A stretch of DNA of 64,000 nt from Prochilodus magdalenae (GCA_024036415.1 JAMWET010003932.1:36001-100000), one strand, 5' to 3'; counted from the stretch's first letter, positions 23,641 through 35,545 are shown. A program made the numbers and translations. The notes: generated by a model not told the origin, from the letters alone.

Positions 23641-24472
23641 TTAGATTGCAACACGTAGAGGCAGTGTGTCTCAGTTACAGCCGGGGTCGGGATATCCTAA
23701 TTCAAGCCTAGACCATTTGGTGGTTTGACGTTTTAGTTTCTATTTCTGTTTTCCGTTTTCCATTTCCATCATGGACACTAATGAATCCCCCAGCTCGTCT
23801 CCTTGTCTCCTAATTATGCTTTTAAATGGGTTTAATTTACCCATGTTGATGAAATGAAGATGAAATAAATGAGACTGTGAGCAGAAGATATTTGTGTAAC
23901 ACTCTGCTGAACCCTGAGTGGCCTGCCCAAAAAAAAACCGTGGGCCATCAGCGGTAGCCCTCTATCCTCTTACTATCTGTTTTTTTTTCTATCCTTATTC
24001 TCATCTGTTACAAAAGTCTTGATTAAACAGGGAGACTCTCCTCACATCACTGGCGCAAAACAGTAGGACGCGCCGCGCTAGTGAATAAATCGAACATCCT
24101 TCTCCAAACAGAGCAATTTCTACACCATCTGTTCCCCTGTGTAAATAAATCAGCATGAGTTGATGTGCAGTGTAAGCACCCTCACCGCAGCCAAAAGTGC
24201 CCCCACCACCACCACCCTTCTCAACACCTCGGCTCTAAATCCTACGGAGAAATTCATGGCCTTGTGTACATGCACTATTTTACTGCAGAAAGCTGGAATG
24301 GAGTCGCATTACAGCATCTCTCAGCAGGTCAAACTCCTCCCTGCACACCTCAAATCATATCATTACACTAACATACCACTACACGTATATATGTAAAAAA
24401 TAATAATAAAAAAAGAAAATGTCTCTTTGTTAATATAAAAACAAGTTTTCAGGCATATACGGCCGATATGGT
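23641..24472. other. Intergenic sequence, no gene seen
   Basis: AT-rich, with short poly-A/T runs. Short overlapping frames at 24160-24396 lack recognisable features. Confidence 0.5.
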
Positions 24473-26308
24473 GATTTATCAGTCTACTCAGACTTTAGCA
24501 GAGCTCAGTAACACTGAGATTAATAACTGATCATCACACTGATTTATCAGTCTACTCAGACTTTAGCAGAGCTCAGTAACGCTGAGATTAATAACTGATC
24601 ATCACACTGATTTATCAGTCTACTCAGACTTTAGCAGAGCTCAGTAACGCTGAGATTAATAACTGATCATCACACTGATTTATCAGTCTACTCAGACTTT
24701 AGCAGAGCTCAGTAACACTGAGATTAATAACTGATCATCACACTGATTTATCAGTCTACTCAGACTTTAGCAGAGCTCAGTAACACTGAGATTAATAACT
24801 GATCATCACACTGATTTATCAGTCTACTCAGGCTTTAGCAGAGCTCAGTATCACCGAGATTAATAACTGATCATCACACTGACTTATCAGTCTACTCAGA
24901 CTTTAGCAGAGCTCAGTAACGCTAAGATTAATAACTGATCAGCACACTGATTTATCAGTCTACTCAGGCTTTAGCAGAGCTCAGTAACACTGAGATTAAT
25001 AAATGATCATCACACTGATTTATCAGTCCACTCAAACTTTAGCAGAGCTCAGTAACACTGAGATTAATAACTGATCATCACTCTGATTTATCAGTCTACT
25101 CAAACTTTAGCAGAGCTCAGTAACACTGAGATTAATAACTGATCATCACACTGATTTATCAGTCCACTCAGACTATAACAGAGCTCAGTAACACTGAGAT
25201 TAATAACTGATCATCACTTTGATTTATCAGTCTACTTAGACTTTAGCAGAGCTAAGTAACACTGAGATTAATAACTGATCATCACACTGATTTATCAGTC
25301 TACTCAGACTTTAGCAGAGCTCAGTAACGCTGAGATTAATAACTGACCATCACACTGATTTATCAGTCTACTCAGACTTTAGCAGAGCTAAGTAACACTG
25401 AGATTAATAACTGATCATCACACTGATTTATCAGTCTACTCAGGCTTTAGCAGAGCTCAGTAACAATGAGATTAATAACTGATCATCACACTGATTTATC
25501 AGTCTACTCAGGCTTTAGCAGAGCTCAGTAACGCTGAGATTAATAACTGATCATCACACTGATTTATCAGTCCACTCAGACTTTAGCAGAGCTCAGTAAC
25601 ACTGAGATTAATAACTGATCATCACACTGATTTATCAGTCTACTCAGACTTTAGCAGAGCTCAGTTACCCTGAGATTAATAACTGACCATCACACTGATT
25701 TATCAGTCTACTCAGACTTTAGCAGAGCTCAGTAACAATGAGATTAATAACTGATCATCACACTGATTTATCAGTCTACTCAGGCTTTAGCAGAGCTCAG
25801 TAACGCTGAGATTAATAACTGATCATCACACTGATTTATCAGTCCACTCAGACTATAACAGAGCTCAGTAACGCTGAGATTAATAACTGATCATCACACT
25901 GATTTATCAGTCCACTCAGACTATAACAGAGCTCAGTAACACTGAGATTAATAACTGATCATCACTCTGATTTATCAGTCTACTCAGGCTTTAGCAGAGC
26001 TCAGTAACACTGAGATTAATAACTGATCATCACACTGATTTATCAGTCTACTCAGGCTTTAGCAGAGCTCAGTAACACTGAGATTAATAACTGATCATCA
26101 CACTGATTTATCAGTCTACTCAGGCTTTAGCAGAGCTCAGTAACGCTGAGATTAATAACTGATCATCACACTGGTTTATCAGTCTACTCAGGCTTTAGCA
26201 GAGCTCAGTAACGCTGAGATTAATAACTGATCATCACACTGATTTATCAGTCTACTCAGACTTTAGCAGAGCTCAGTAACACTGAGATTAATAAATGATC
26301 AGCACACT
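24473..26308. repeat. 68-bp satellite array, 27 copies in strict register
   Basis: The unit begins GATTTATCAGTCTACTCAGA and includes TTTAGCAGAGCTCAGTAACA and GATTAATAACTGATCATCAC. Starts checked at 24473, 24541, 24609, 25017, 26037 and 26309 all fall on multiples of 68, so 27 units contain no net indel. Each unit holds two dyads: ACTGATTTATCAGT and CTCAGTAACACTGAG. Substitution variants (CCACTC, GGCTTT, ACGCTG) are shared between non-adjacent copies. No gene. Confidence 0.97.
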
Positions 26309-26819
26309 GATTTATAAGCATACTCCGGCTTCTCACAACACACTTATATTGTTTGGTAGCAACTCAACACTGATTTCATGCGTTCGATTTTTTCATTGTT
26401 CAGTCCTGAACTGTATGCCCTGCCATGTCCCACCATTCTGGAATAGCTCCAATCTTGCAATTCCTGACCATATTGCCTTTCCCCTCTGACAACAACTCAC
26501 ATCCGCAGAAATCCAGGAAATCTGGAGCTGGAACACCCCTCTGGCCCCACTGATCCACAGCACTGCAGATGTTTCTGTGACTCTGTAATCCAGCCTGGTC
26601 TCCTTATGCCAGGGATTAACACTCCGGCCCAATCTGAGAACAGAGACACAGACTGACTCCTTCTTTAAGACTAACACTGACGGATTAGTTCTGCTTAGCG
26701 TTATTCGGTCAGTTCAACAGACACGAGCAGCTCGGACAGAGCGTTGCGCCGCTTCAGTACAAATACAGAATCTCATGTTCACTGAGGGAAATGCAGAATG
26801 AGCTATACGCCTGCTATAG
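26309..26819. other. Intergenic sequence, no gene seen
   Basis: The frames at 26295-26489 (+) and 26393-26677 (-) overlap antiparallel and have no recognisable domain. Confidence 0.45.
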
Positions 26820-28440
26820 TTTTTGAGGTGGCTGATATGTGGTTGCTAGGGTGTTGCTAAGTCATCACTAATGGAATGAAGGACGGTTGCTTGCTAGATT
26901 GTTAATATAGCATTGCAGGTGGTTACTAGGGTGTAGTCACATGGCTCCTATAATGTGGTAATGGTTGCAAGATTGCTGCTATGGTATTAAACATGGTTTC
27001 TAGGGTTTGCTGATGTATCCAAGATGGTTGCTAAGGACTTACTATATGGATCATGTAGTGTTGCAGGAGGCGGTGCTGGTGTTGCTATAGGATTGCCGTT
27101 AGTTATGCTGGTGTTGCTATATCATTGCAGGTGGCTGCATTGGTGTTATAGCGCTGCAGGTGCTTGCACTAGTGTTGCTGTATCATTGCAGATGGCTGCG
27201 TTGGTTTTGTTATAACGCTGCAGGTGCTTGCACTAGTGTTGCTATATCATTGCAGGTGGCTGCACTGGTGTTATAACGCTGCAGGTGCTTGCACTAGTGT
27301 TGCTGTATCATTGCAGATGGCTGCGTTGGTTTTGTTATAACGCTGCAGGTGCTTGCACTAGTGTTGCTATATCATTGCAGGGGGTTGCACTAGTGTTGCT
27401 GTATCATTGCAGATGGCTGCGTTGGTTTTGTTATAACGCTGCAGGTGCTTGCACTAGTGTTGCTATGTCATTGCAGGTGGTTGCACTAGTGTTGCTATAT
27501 CATTGCTGGTGGCTGCGTTGGTGTTATAGCACTGCAGGTGCTTGCACTAGTGTTGCTGTATCATTGCAGGTGGCTGCATTGGTTTTGTTATAACGCTGCA
27601 GGTGCTTGCACTAGTGTTGCTATGTCATTGCAGGTGGTTGCACTAGTGTTGCTATATCATTGCAGGTGGTTGCACTAGTGTTGCTGTATCATTGCAGATG
27701 GCTGCGTTGGTTTTGTTATAACGCTGCAGGTGCTTGCACTAGTGTTGCTATGTCATTGCAGGTGGTTGCGTTGGTGTTGTAGCGCTGCAGGTGCTTGCAC
27801 TAGTGTTGCTATATCATTGAAGGCAGTTGCGTTGGTGTTGTTATAGTGCTGCTGTTGGTTGTGCTGGTGTTGCTATATCATTGCAGATGGCTGCGTTGGT
27901 TTTGTTATAACGCTGCAGGTGCTTGCACTAGTGTTGCTATGTCATTGCAGGTGGTTGCGTTGGTGTTATAGCGCTGCAGGTGCTTGCACTAGTGTTGCTG
28001 TATCATTGAAGGCAGTTGCGTTGGTATAGTGCTGCTGTTGGTTGTGCTGGTGTTGCTATATCATTGCAGGTGGTTGCGGTGGTGTTGTTATAGCGCTGCA
28101 GTTGGTTGCGCTGGTGTTACTATATCATTGCAGGTGATTTCGTTGGTGTTTTATGGCGCTGCAGCTGGTTGTGCTGGTGTTGCTGTCATTGAAGGTGGTT
28201 GCGCTGGTGTTTTTATAGCGCTGCTGTTGGTTGCGCTGGTGTTGCTATATCATTGAATGTGGTTGCTGTGGTGTTGTTATAGCACTGCGGGTGACTGCGC
28301 TAGTGTTGCTATATCATTGCAGGTGGCTGTGCTGGTGTTGTTTTAGTTCTGCAGGTGGTTGCATTGGTGTTGCTATATCATTGCAGGTGGTTGCGGTGGT
28401 GTTGCTGTAGTGTTGCAGATGGTTGTGCTGGTGTTGCTGA
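26820..28440. repeat. 32-bp minisatellite D with 64/96-bp higher-order units
   Basis: Two alternating 32-bp types, GCAGGTGCTTGCACTAGTGT (ending TATCATT) and GCAGATGGCTGCGTTGGTTT (ending TAACGCT), form higher-order blocks. The left flank (26820-27020) is a degenerate TGGTTGCTAGGGTGTTGCTA repeat from which the array seems to have grown. Frames with repeated HCRWLRWCYSAAGACTSVA are artefacts. Confidence 0.93.
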
Positions 28441-28950
28441 TTCAACTGTTCTTGTTGCCTTGGATTGCGCCGCAACATAAAGAGATCTAAACCATTAGAT
28501 GTGACATTGTGACATCACAACTATTACCTCTCTAAAACAGCGTTAACCTGCTTAATAAAACTCTATAATTTAAATTAAAGCAAAAAAATCTAGATGTTCT
28601 CCGTTAAGGGCCCTTTAAAGGTTTGGTTCTGGCATTCAAGTGGAACAAAACAGGGACGTCTCTGTCTGTATGAGGACGTGCTAATGTATGCAAAAATATG
28701 CGGCTTTGATAACAAAGTGACTAAACTGGCAGCGATAAATAATGAGAATGCTGAGAGTGGAGAGGCAGGTTTAATGGCAACAGCTGGTTTGTGGGAGTCG
28801 CGTACAGCGTGCATGAAAGGGTTTGGCTTGTGTTTTAGATCCGAAGGAGAAAAATGACTGTAAAAAGACAAAAAAGCTCCACTTTGAAGTCCCTGCACGA
28901 ATCTAAACACTCTATCATATAGAACATAATGACACACAGAACGTGTATAC
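28441..28950. other. Intergenic sequence with a GGGCCCTTTAA fragment
   Basis: GGGCCCTTTAAAGG at about 28608 resembles one terminus of the TTAA-MITE family. The overlapping frames at 28590-28937 have no recognisable domain. No gene called. Confidence 0.4.
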
Positions 28951-29556
28951 CACAGTACCTACATTTAGAGCTTAGAGTTATACACTCCACCTAATAAGAA
29001 ACTGTAGAACAGACTCAGTCTATACCACAGTACCTACATTTAGAGCTTAGAGTTATACACTCGACCTAATGAGAAACTGTAGAACAGACTCAGTCTATAC
29101 CACAGTACCTACATTTAGAGCTTAGAGATATACACTCGACCTAATGAGAAACTGTAGAACAGACTCAGTCTATACCACAGTACCTACATTTAGAGCTTAG
29201 AGTTATACACTCGACCTAATGAAAAAACGGTAGAACAGACTCAATCTATACTACAGTACCTACATTTAGAGCTTAGAGTTATACACTCGACCTAATGAGA
29301 AACTGTAGAACAGACTCAGTCTATACCACAGTACCTACATTTAGAGCTTAGAGTTATACACTCGACCTAATGAGAAACTGTAGAACAGACTGAGTCTATA
29401 CCACAGTACCTACATTTAGAGTTTAGAGTTATACACTCGACCTAATGAGAAACTGTAGGACAGACTCAGTCTATACCACAGTACCTACATTTAGAGCTTA
29501 GAGTTATAGACTCCACCTAATGAGAAACTGTAGAACAGACTATACCACAGTACGAA
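28951..29556. repeat. 75-bp tandem repeat, about 8 copies
   Basis: The unit contains CACAGTACCTACATTTAGAG, TTATACACTCGACCTAATGA and AACTGTAGAACAGACTCAGT. Starts at 28951 and 29026 give a 75-bp period. The last copy is shortened. Units are highly similar, so the array is young. Confidence 0.95.
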
Positions 29557-30147
29557 CATGTAGCGTGAGTTATTCATTTAAGTGCTTGAAAGTACCGGGA
29601 GAACTGGTCGTTTGCGGGCAGCGCCTGGACAGGCCAGTTCTGCTGAGGTAATGCATTTTATTTATGTGGAAATGATGTAAACGTTCGAATCACCAGAATC
29701 CAACGTGTTCTTTGGTGGTGGGTGTGCTGTTTGTGTTTTTATCAGCCTCATGTTCTCATCACGCCTGTACTACTGCCGTATCCGACAGGTCTTCAGGGAG
29801 GTCATTAAACAAGCCTTTAATTCCAGCCCTGAGCCCCGTCGTAATTAAACTTCCTTTCATTAAAGTCCCTCTGTTCTTATTAGCCAGTCATAATTGATTT
29901 CATTTGTCTCTTCTCAACTATTGGCTCTGACCTCTACTTACTTAATGAATTAATTGATTCTCCGCCAGTGTATTTTGGGTTTGTAAGAGGATTTGGACAT
30001 CTTAACCCTTTAATCTCATCTTCTTGGGCCTCTGAAGGATCGCAGCTTTCCGACACGACATTCGGAATGCCTGTGAACCCGGGGCGGGGAATGAGAACCA
30101 GCGCTTCCTCTCTGTAGCAACTTTTAAAAATTCTCAGATCTGTTTTT
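29557..30147. promoter_or_regulatory. Candidate conserved non-coding element
   Basis: Low-repeat, balanced-complexity block with several homeodomain-type words (ATTAAAC, GTAATTAAAC, ATAATTGATT, AATTAATTGATT) at about 29800-29970 and no open frame with coding character. It differs from the surrounding arrays. Regulatory status is a guess from texture alone. Alignment to other fish genomes would decide it. Confidence 0.25.
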
Positions 30148-30625
30148 ACAGTGGTGGTGATGGGATTAACACGAATACGGACATTTATTTATTTAAATTC
30201 TGATTAAAACCATCTACAAATGAAGAAAAACAAAGCTTGTGCTAGTGGGCTATAATGTTAGCTAGCTAGCTAACCATGCTAACATTAGGTGCTAACGCTA
30301 GATTAGCTTGCTAGCATTACAGCCCAGTGGCAGCAGACCATGTTCTTCTCCATTGGTTTCTGGATGGTACCGGTTACAGCACCCCTCTGTTTCTCGTTGT
30401 GAGGAACTTTCAAACTATGAGAGCCTCATCCAGTTCCCACCCAGATGTGATCCCCCACAGTGAGCGGATTTTAAGGTGAAGCTCTTCTTCAGACTTTCAC
30501 AAAACATCATCTTAGACATCAGGCAGCATATTCATACACATGTGATGTAATAACTTTCTGTGACAGAGCGTTTAGAGGTGGACGTCTGGTTCCCATCACC
30601 ACCACTGTGAACAGATCTCTGTAAC
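30148..30625. mobile_element. Foldback family F, copy 1
   Basis: The left end has TTTTTACAGTGGTGGTGATG. The right end has the complement CCCATCACCACCACTGTGAA preceded by TTTAGAGGTGGACGTCTGGT. The opposed ends about 450 bp apart define a terminal-inverted-repeat-like element. The family recurs at 36290-37290, 38330-39040 and 39212-40945, with a half copy at 44815. It has no coding capacity. Superfamily not recognised. Confidence 0.65.
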
Positions 30626-31047
30626 ATGGTAAGGTTCTCTACTACTGAGCGTTTCAGTCCACTTGGAATAACTCAGTGTACTTCTTACCATTTAATTATG
30701 CAGAACATTTGAAATGGACAGATTTCCACTTCCTCCTTTATCACTGTATTATCTGAACCCATATAGTCCCATATATAGGGTCACAAGGTCAGTGACCCAT
30801 GCTAAATGATCATTTCTGATTGATTCAAATTATTCAATCAGGATTTTGCTTTCTTTCAATGTATATGTCCACACATATTTGAACTTTCATAGATCATTTT
30901 TAAAAAAAAAAAAAAAGACAGAAATGGCCTGTGAAAAGGTCCGGTTCCATAGACTTACATTAAAATTAAAGGTTTAGGTTTTCGTAAAGTTGGCATTTTG
31001 GAGATTTTGGAGACTTGCATTTTTCTGGCAGTAATGATAATAAATAT
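30626..31047. other. Intergenic AT-rich sequence, no gene seen
   Basis: Contains a poly-A run at about 30900-30915. No recognised element. Confidence 0.5.
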
Positions 31048-31318
31048 TAGATAATATATATATATATATAATTTATTATTTATTCATTTATTTAAAAATA
31101 ATATTTAGAATTATATATATATAATAATAAATTATATATATATATATATATATTAACTAACTAACCAAACAAACAAATAAATAAATAAATACATAGATTA
31201 ATTACGTACAAATTTTTAAATAAATAAATAAATAATAAAAATGATAATATAGAGATATATATTATTTTTTTATTTATATATGTATTTATCTAAAAACTAT
31301 ATATATATGATAAAAAAA

Positions 31319-31353
<35 letters not shown>

Positions 31354-31570
31354 TTTATTCATTTATTTAAAAATGATATTTAGAATTATACATATATATT
31401 TTTTTTTATCATATATATAATTTTTAAATAAATAAATAATAAATAATATATATCTCTATATTATCATTTTTATTATTTATTTATTTATTTAAAAATTTGT
31501 ACATAAATAATCTATGTATTTATTTATTTATTTGTTTGGTTAGTTAGTTAGTTTATTTGTTTAATTTTAT
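31048..31570. repeat. AT-rich palindrome with about 160-bp arms
   Basis: The left arm, about 31155-31325, starts AACTAACTAACCAAACAAAC. Its reverse complement occupies about 31392-31553, ending GTTTGGTTAGTTAGTTAGTT. The arms share ordered landmarks such as ACATAGATTA, GTACAAATTTTTAAATAAAT and AATGATAATATAGAGATATA. The loop of about 65 bp duplicates the sequence immediately left of the palindrome (31048-31140). No gene. Confidence 0.9.
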
Positions 31571-31737
31571 TTATTATTTCTTTTTTATTTTATTTTTTTC
31601 TATTCTGTTCTATTTATTTCATTCTATTCTTTTTTTCTGCCTTTATGCAGTATGTTCTATCAGCACTTGGTTCTAGACTGTAAACAAATCCTGTATAACC
31701 AAATGTGGAAGTCTGATAAATGACTGACCAGCATTAC

Positions 31738-31985
31738 ATTCACTACTTTTACCAGACACCCTTATCTAGAGTGACTTACTAAAGTGCTTAGTGTTCATTC
31801 AGAGGATGTACCCTCACTAGTACAAATAGGTTAGAGTCTAAAACTCGCCTTGAGCTCAGACACTGCCAGAACAACTACCAGGTACTGATACCTGGAGAGA
31901 AGAACACAGAGTTAAACCCAGAAGTCCACTACCTAGCAATCCCAATCCAGTGCTGGTACCTAGAGAGAAGAAAAGATAAACACAG
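31738..31985 (-). mobile_element. L2-like LINE 3' UTR fragment
   Basis: The minus strand reads CTAGGTACCAGCACTGG-type sequence (plus strand CCAGTGCTGGTACCTAGAGA at about 31948) and ends in a GTAAGTCACTCTAGATAAGG and GTGTCTGGTAAAAG tail (31740-31785). Both features match the 3' UTR and tail of the LINE at 15960-16625. No coding part. Confidence 0.7.
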
Positions 31986-32423
31986 TCCAGGTGCTTCACA
32001 AACTGTTGAACTGTTCACAGAGTGATTCACAGAGTTATGTGTTACTGCTGTATGGCAGACAGAATGAAGAGCTTTAATCACCAGCATGAGACAAACATCA
32101 GAAACCTGGTGCCTCCAGCACAACCTCTCCTCACAGGAAGCCCCATACAGCAGATCAGTAGGGAAATACTCCCCTCTGGTGGTGATTTGGCAGAAGCTCA
32201 GGAATGTTCCGAAGTTTCTCAAGTGTATTTCTTCAGCTTCAGGACTGGAGCTACAGCATGTAATGCAGGCTTATGTACAACCACTTACGTCATCTCTAAC
32301 AGACCTGATTCTGTGACCTCTGACTCTCACTGTGATCTGTAAACATGGACTAAAGTTCACTTACATAGTTAAACACAGTAACAGCCATCAGCTGTATGAT
32401 ATACCATGTCTGAAACCAAACAG
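31986..32423. other. Intergenic sequence, no gene seen
   Basis: The overlapping plus-strand frames at 32022-32342 have no domain I recognise and no splice context. Confidence 0.45.
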
Positions 32424-33800
32424 TGGAGCTGAGAATAGTCCACCGACCAAAACTATCCAGACCACAGTGTCCTGTGGGCAGCGTCCTGTGGGAGACGTCC
32501 TGTGGAAAGCGTCCTGTGGGCAGCGTCTTGTGAGAAGCATCCTGTGGGCAGTATCTTGTGAGCAGCGTCCTGTGGGCGTCCTGTGGGCAGTATCCTGTGG
32601 GCAGCGTCCTGTGGGCAGTGTTCTCTGGGCTGCGTCCTGTGGGCTGCATCCTGTGGGCAGCGTCCTGTGGTCAGCGTCCTGTGAGCAGCATCCTGTGGGC
32701 AGTATCTTATGGGCATAATCCTGTGTGCAGTATCTTGTGGGCAGCGTCCTGTGGGTTGGGTCCTGTGGTCAGCATCTTGTGGGCAGCGTCCTGTGGGCAG
32801 CATCTTGTGGGCAGCATCCTTTGGGCAGCATCCTGTGGGTTGGGTCCTGTGGGCAGTATCTTGTGGGCAGTATCTTGTGGGCAGCGTCCTGTGGGCAGCA
32901 TCCTGTGAGCAACGTCCTGTGGTCAGCATTTTGTGAGCAGCATCCTGTGGGCAGTATCTTGTGGGCAGCGTCCTGTGGGCAGCATCTTGTGAGTAGCGTC
33001 CTTTGAGCAACGTCCTGTGAGCAACGTCCTGTGGTCAGCATCCTGTGGGCAGCGTCCTGTGGTCAGCATCCTGTGGGCAGCGTCCTGTGGTCAGCATCCT
33101 GTGGGCAGCGTCCTGTGGGCAGCATCTTGTGGGCACCGTCCTGTGGGCAGTATCTTGTGGGCAGCGTCCTGTGAGCAGCGTCCTGTGAGCAGCGTCCTGT
33201 GAGCAGCGTCCTGTGGGCAGCATCTTGTGAGTAGCGTCCTTTGAGCAGCGTACTGTGAGCAGTGTCCTGTGGGCAGCGTCCTGTGAGCAGCATCCTGTGG
33301 GCAGCGTCCTGTGGGCAGTATCTTGTGTGCAGTGTCCTGTGAGCAGTGTCCTGTGGGCAGTATCTTGTGGTCCATTCCTGGCTTTGTAGGCATCAGAGTT
33401 TTAAATCTGATCTGGCAGCAACTGAAGGCCAGTGAAGGGAGCGCAGCAGATGAGCTATCGTCTCTGACTGTCCATCTACAAGGTGGACCAGCAAGGTAGG
33501 AGTGTCTAATAGAGTGGACAGTGAGTGGACACAGTGTCTAAACACTCCAGCAGCACTGCTGTGTCTGATCCACTCACACCAGCACCACCCACACTAACAC
33601 CACCACAGTGTCACTGCAGTGCTGAGAATGATCCACCACCCACATACTACCTGCTCTGTGGTGGTCCTGTGGGGGTCCTGACCATTGAAGAACAGGATAA
33701 CGTAGCATGCAGAGAAACAAGTGGACTGCCTTCTGGAACTGTAGCACTACAAAGTGGATCTGATCCAGTGGACAATTAGTGTAAATACAAGTGTGTACCT
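32424..33800 (+). mobile_element. Long-inverted-repeat element, copy 2, with internal minisatellite
   Basis: The left edge carries the family's central segment (GGAGCTGAGAATAGTCCACC, AACTATCCAGACCACAGTGT). The 15-bp array at 32464-33375 follows. The family's right half comes next: GAGCTATCGTCTCTGACTGT, CTACAAGGTGGACCAGCAAG, GTGTCTGATCCACTCACACC, CTGCTCTGTGGTGGTCCTGT and a terminal GTGTACCTAATAAACTG. The right half is the complement of the copy at 61560-61950. The left arm is missing. No coding capacity. Confidence 0.82.
32464..33375. repeat. 15-bp minisatellite E (GGGCAGCGTCCTGTG)
   Basis: About 60 copies of a 15-bp unit. The seed looks like the short GTCCTGTGGGCAGCGTCCTG segment of the surrounding element, because the array starts and stops inside that element. 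Fifteen is divisible by three, so all six frames are long and open on both strands. None is a gene. Confidence 0.96.
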
Positions 33801-34480
33801 AATAAACTGTCAGATCTGTGTGTACGTGCGTGATGTTTATGTTTGTAGCAGTAACAGTAATAACCTGTGCTTTATGACGGTGTCGGTGCGTAAGTTACAG
33901 CTGCGTGTTGCTTGACCATGACCCCGAATAATGGAGGTGAGTCAGATGGCTAAAAAGTTTCCAGGCGCTGAAAAGTGAGGGAGCGTGCTGTTAAGCCTTT
34001 CCTCCCCTTTTCCCCTGGATTCTCGTGTCCAGATCCGCCATCAATCCCGGCCGGAGCTGGAATTATTACCGCGCTGATTAAATTAGTAGAAGCAATCACA
34101 CTCTTCAAGCGGGTTAATTGAGAGAAGTTATTTAGGCGGGCGACAGCTTTATGCATGTTTGATTAAGTATTATAGGGTTTGTTTTTCTGATTTTGCATAA
34201 TATATCTTTAAATCCCATGCAAAGTGATCAGCCGGCCCATTAAGGAGCGTAATGAAGGCCTTTTAAAAACGCCTCTCTTTATGATGGATCTAGCCGGGAG
34301 ATCTGTGCTGTCTGGCCTGCTGACAGATACACGGGATGCAATCTCCCCGCCTGACCATAAATCTGCCCTGTGCAGCTTAGCACGCGGGAAAAGTTGGACA
34401 GAGGTGAAACAAAGGGCCCATATAAGAGTGGACGATACTGCAGAACAAGGATATTGCGATACTTCAGGATATTAATCATG
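33801..34480. promoter_or_regulatory. Candidate conserved non-coding block
   Basis: About 600 bp free of recognised repeats, with dense TAATTA-, TTAATTGA- and GATTAA-type words, for example GCTGATTAAATTAGTAGAAG at 34071, GTTTGATTAAGTATTATAGG at 34155 and CCATAAATC at 34357. The frames at 33950-34156 and 34224-34475 do not look coding. Texture suggests developmental enhancer sequence. This is inference only. Confidence 0.3.
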
Positions 34481-34563
34481 ATATTTATTAGTGACTGGAA
34501 AACAAAATCGCTCATTACCAGCAATAACAGCCTCCAGTCCTCAGGGAAGGCTTTACAGTAGTT

Positions 34564-34670
34564 GAACATTGCTGTGAGGGACTGATTGAGCAGTAGTGAG
34601 GTCAGGTGCTAGTGTGGAACATTGCTGTGAGGATTTGATTGAGCATTAGTGAGGGCAGTTTTTGATCTTG
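34564..34670 (-). mobile_element. Tc1-type element fragment with two tandem units
   Basis: Two about 53-bp units starting GAACATTGCTGTGAGG at 34564 and 34617, each followed by GATTGAGCA-TAGTGAGG. They are the reverse complement of the unit amplified at 50030-50840 (CCTCACAGCAATGTTCCAAC). This is a second locus with the same seed sequence. Confidence 0.7.
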
Positions 34671-34785
34671 TAAGAACAGCTCTGGAGCACTACAATTCAC
34701 TCCAAAGGCTTTGGGCATAGTGACCTTGTACGGCTGTGCCAAAGTGTCCCATACCATTGATTATTACTCTTCTCCAAAACAGAAC
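34671..34785. other. Short intergenic spacer
   Basis: Nothing recognised. Confidence 0.4.
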
Positions 34786-35545
34786 CCTAACAACCACATT
34801 GGAACTATAGCAACCGCCAACAACCACCTAACAACCACCTAGGATAAAATAGAAACCACCAACATCCACCTCATAACCAGCTTCCTGCAGCAACCACTAG
34901 TAACCGCATAACAACCACCAGCATCCATCTAACAACCACCTGGGATACTATAGCAATCTCCAAGCAGCCACCTAACAACCTCCTGGGATACAATAGAGGT
35001 CACCAGCAATTGCCTAAGAGCCACCTTGGATACTATAACGACCACCTGCTACTGCCTAGCAAGCACCTGGGATACAATAGCAACCACCAAATAACCGCCT
35101 GGGATACAACTGCAACCATCACCGACCACCTAACTACCACCTGAGATAAAGTAGCAACCATCACCACCTGCCTAACAACCACCTGGTATACTATAGAGAC
35201 CACCAGCAAGCGCCTAACAACCACTCTGGATGCTATAGCATCTAACAGCAACCAACCAACATACATCTGGGATACTACAGCAACCACCAGCAAACACCTA
35301 ACAACCACCCAGGATACTACAGGGATCACCAGCATGCCTTAGCAACCATCTGGATACCACGGCAACAGCCAAGCACCCTAGACATCACACGGGATAACAT
35401 GGTAACCACGTTATAACACCCTAACAACCCTGTGATACCGGAACAAGGGGCTTGCAACACTTTAGCAACAAGATGTTATACCATAGCAATGGCCTTACAA
35501 CTGCATAGCAACAGGAACTCCCTAGTGACCACCTAGGAATATCTT
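34786..35545 (-). repeat. Degenerate ACAACCACCT minisatellite (about 44 bp)
   Basis: Repeats of CCTAACAACCACCTGGGATA and CTATAGCAACCACCAGCAA at roughly 44-bp spacing, strongly diverged. The motif is the reverse complement of the TGGTTGCTAGGGTGTTGCTA flank of minisatellite D (26820-27020). It also occurs singly at 51090, 51378 and 51760. Confidence 0.85.

Noticed and set aside
24473..29556. CRISPR-like regular arrays
   Set aside because: Units are contiguous with no unique spacers, the context is a vertebrate genome, and no cas-like genes are present. These are satellites or minisatellites.
32332..33393. Several overlapping long frames on both strands (SCGQRPVG and PTGRCPQDAAH repeats)
   Set aside because: Pure consequence of a 15-bp tandem array that is open in all frames, lying within a transposon.
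34045..34070. Resemblance to the conserved 530-loop region of 18S rRNA (complement CGCGGTAATAATTCCAGCTCC)
   Set aside because: The match is about 20 bp with an internal three-base insertion, and flanking sequence does not continue as rRNA. Treated as coincidence.
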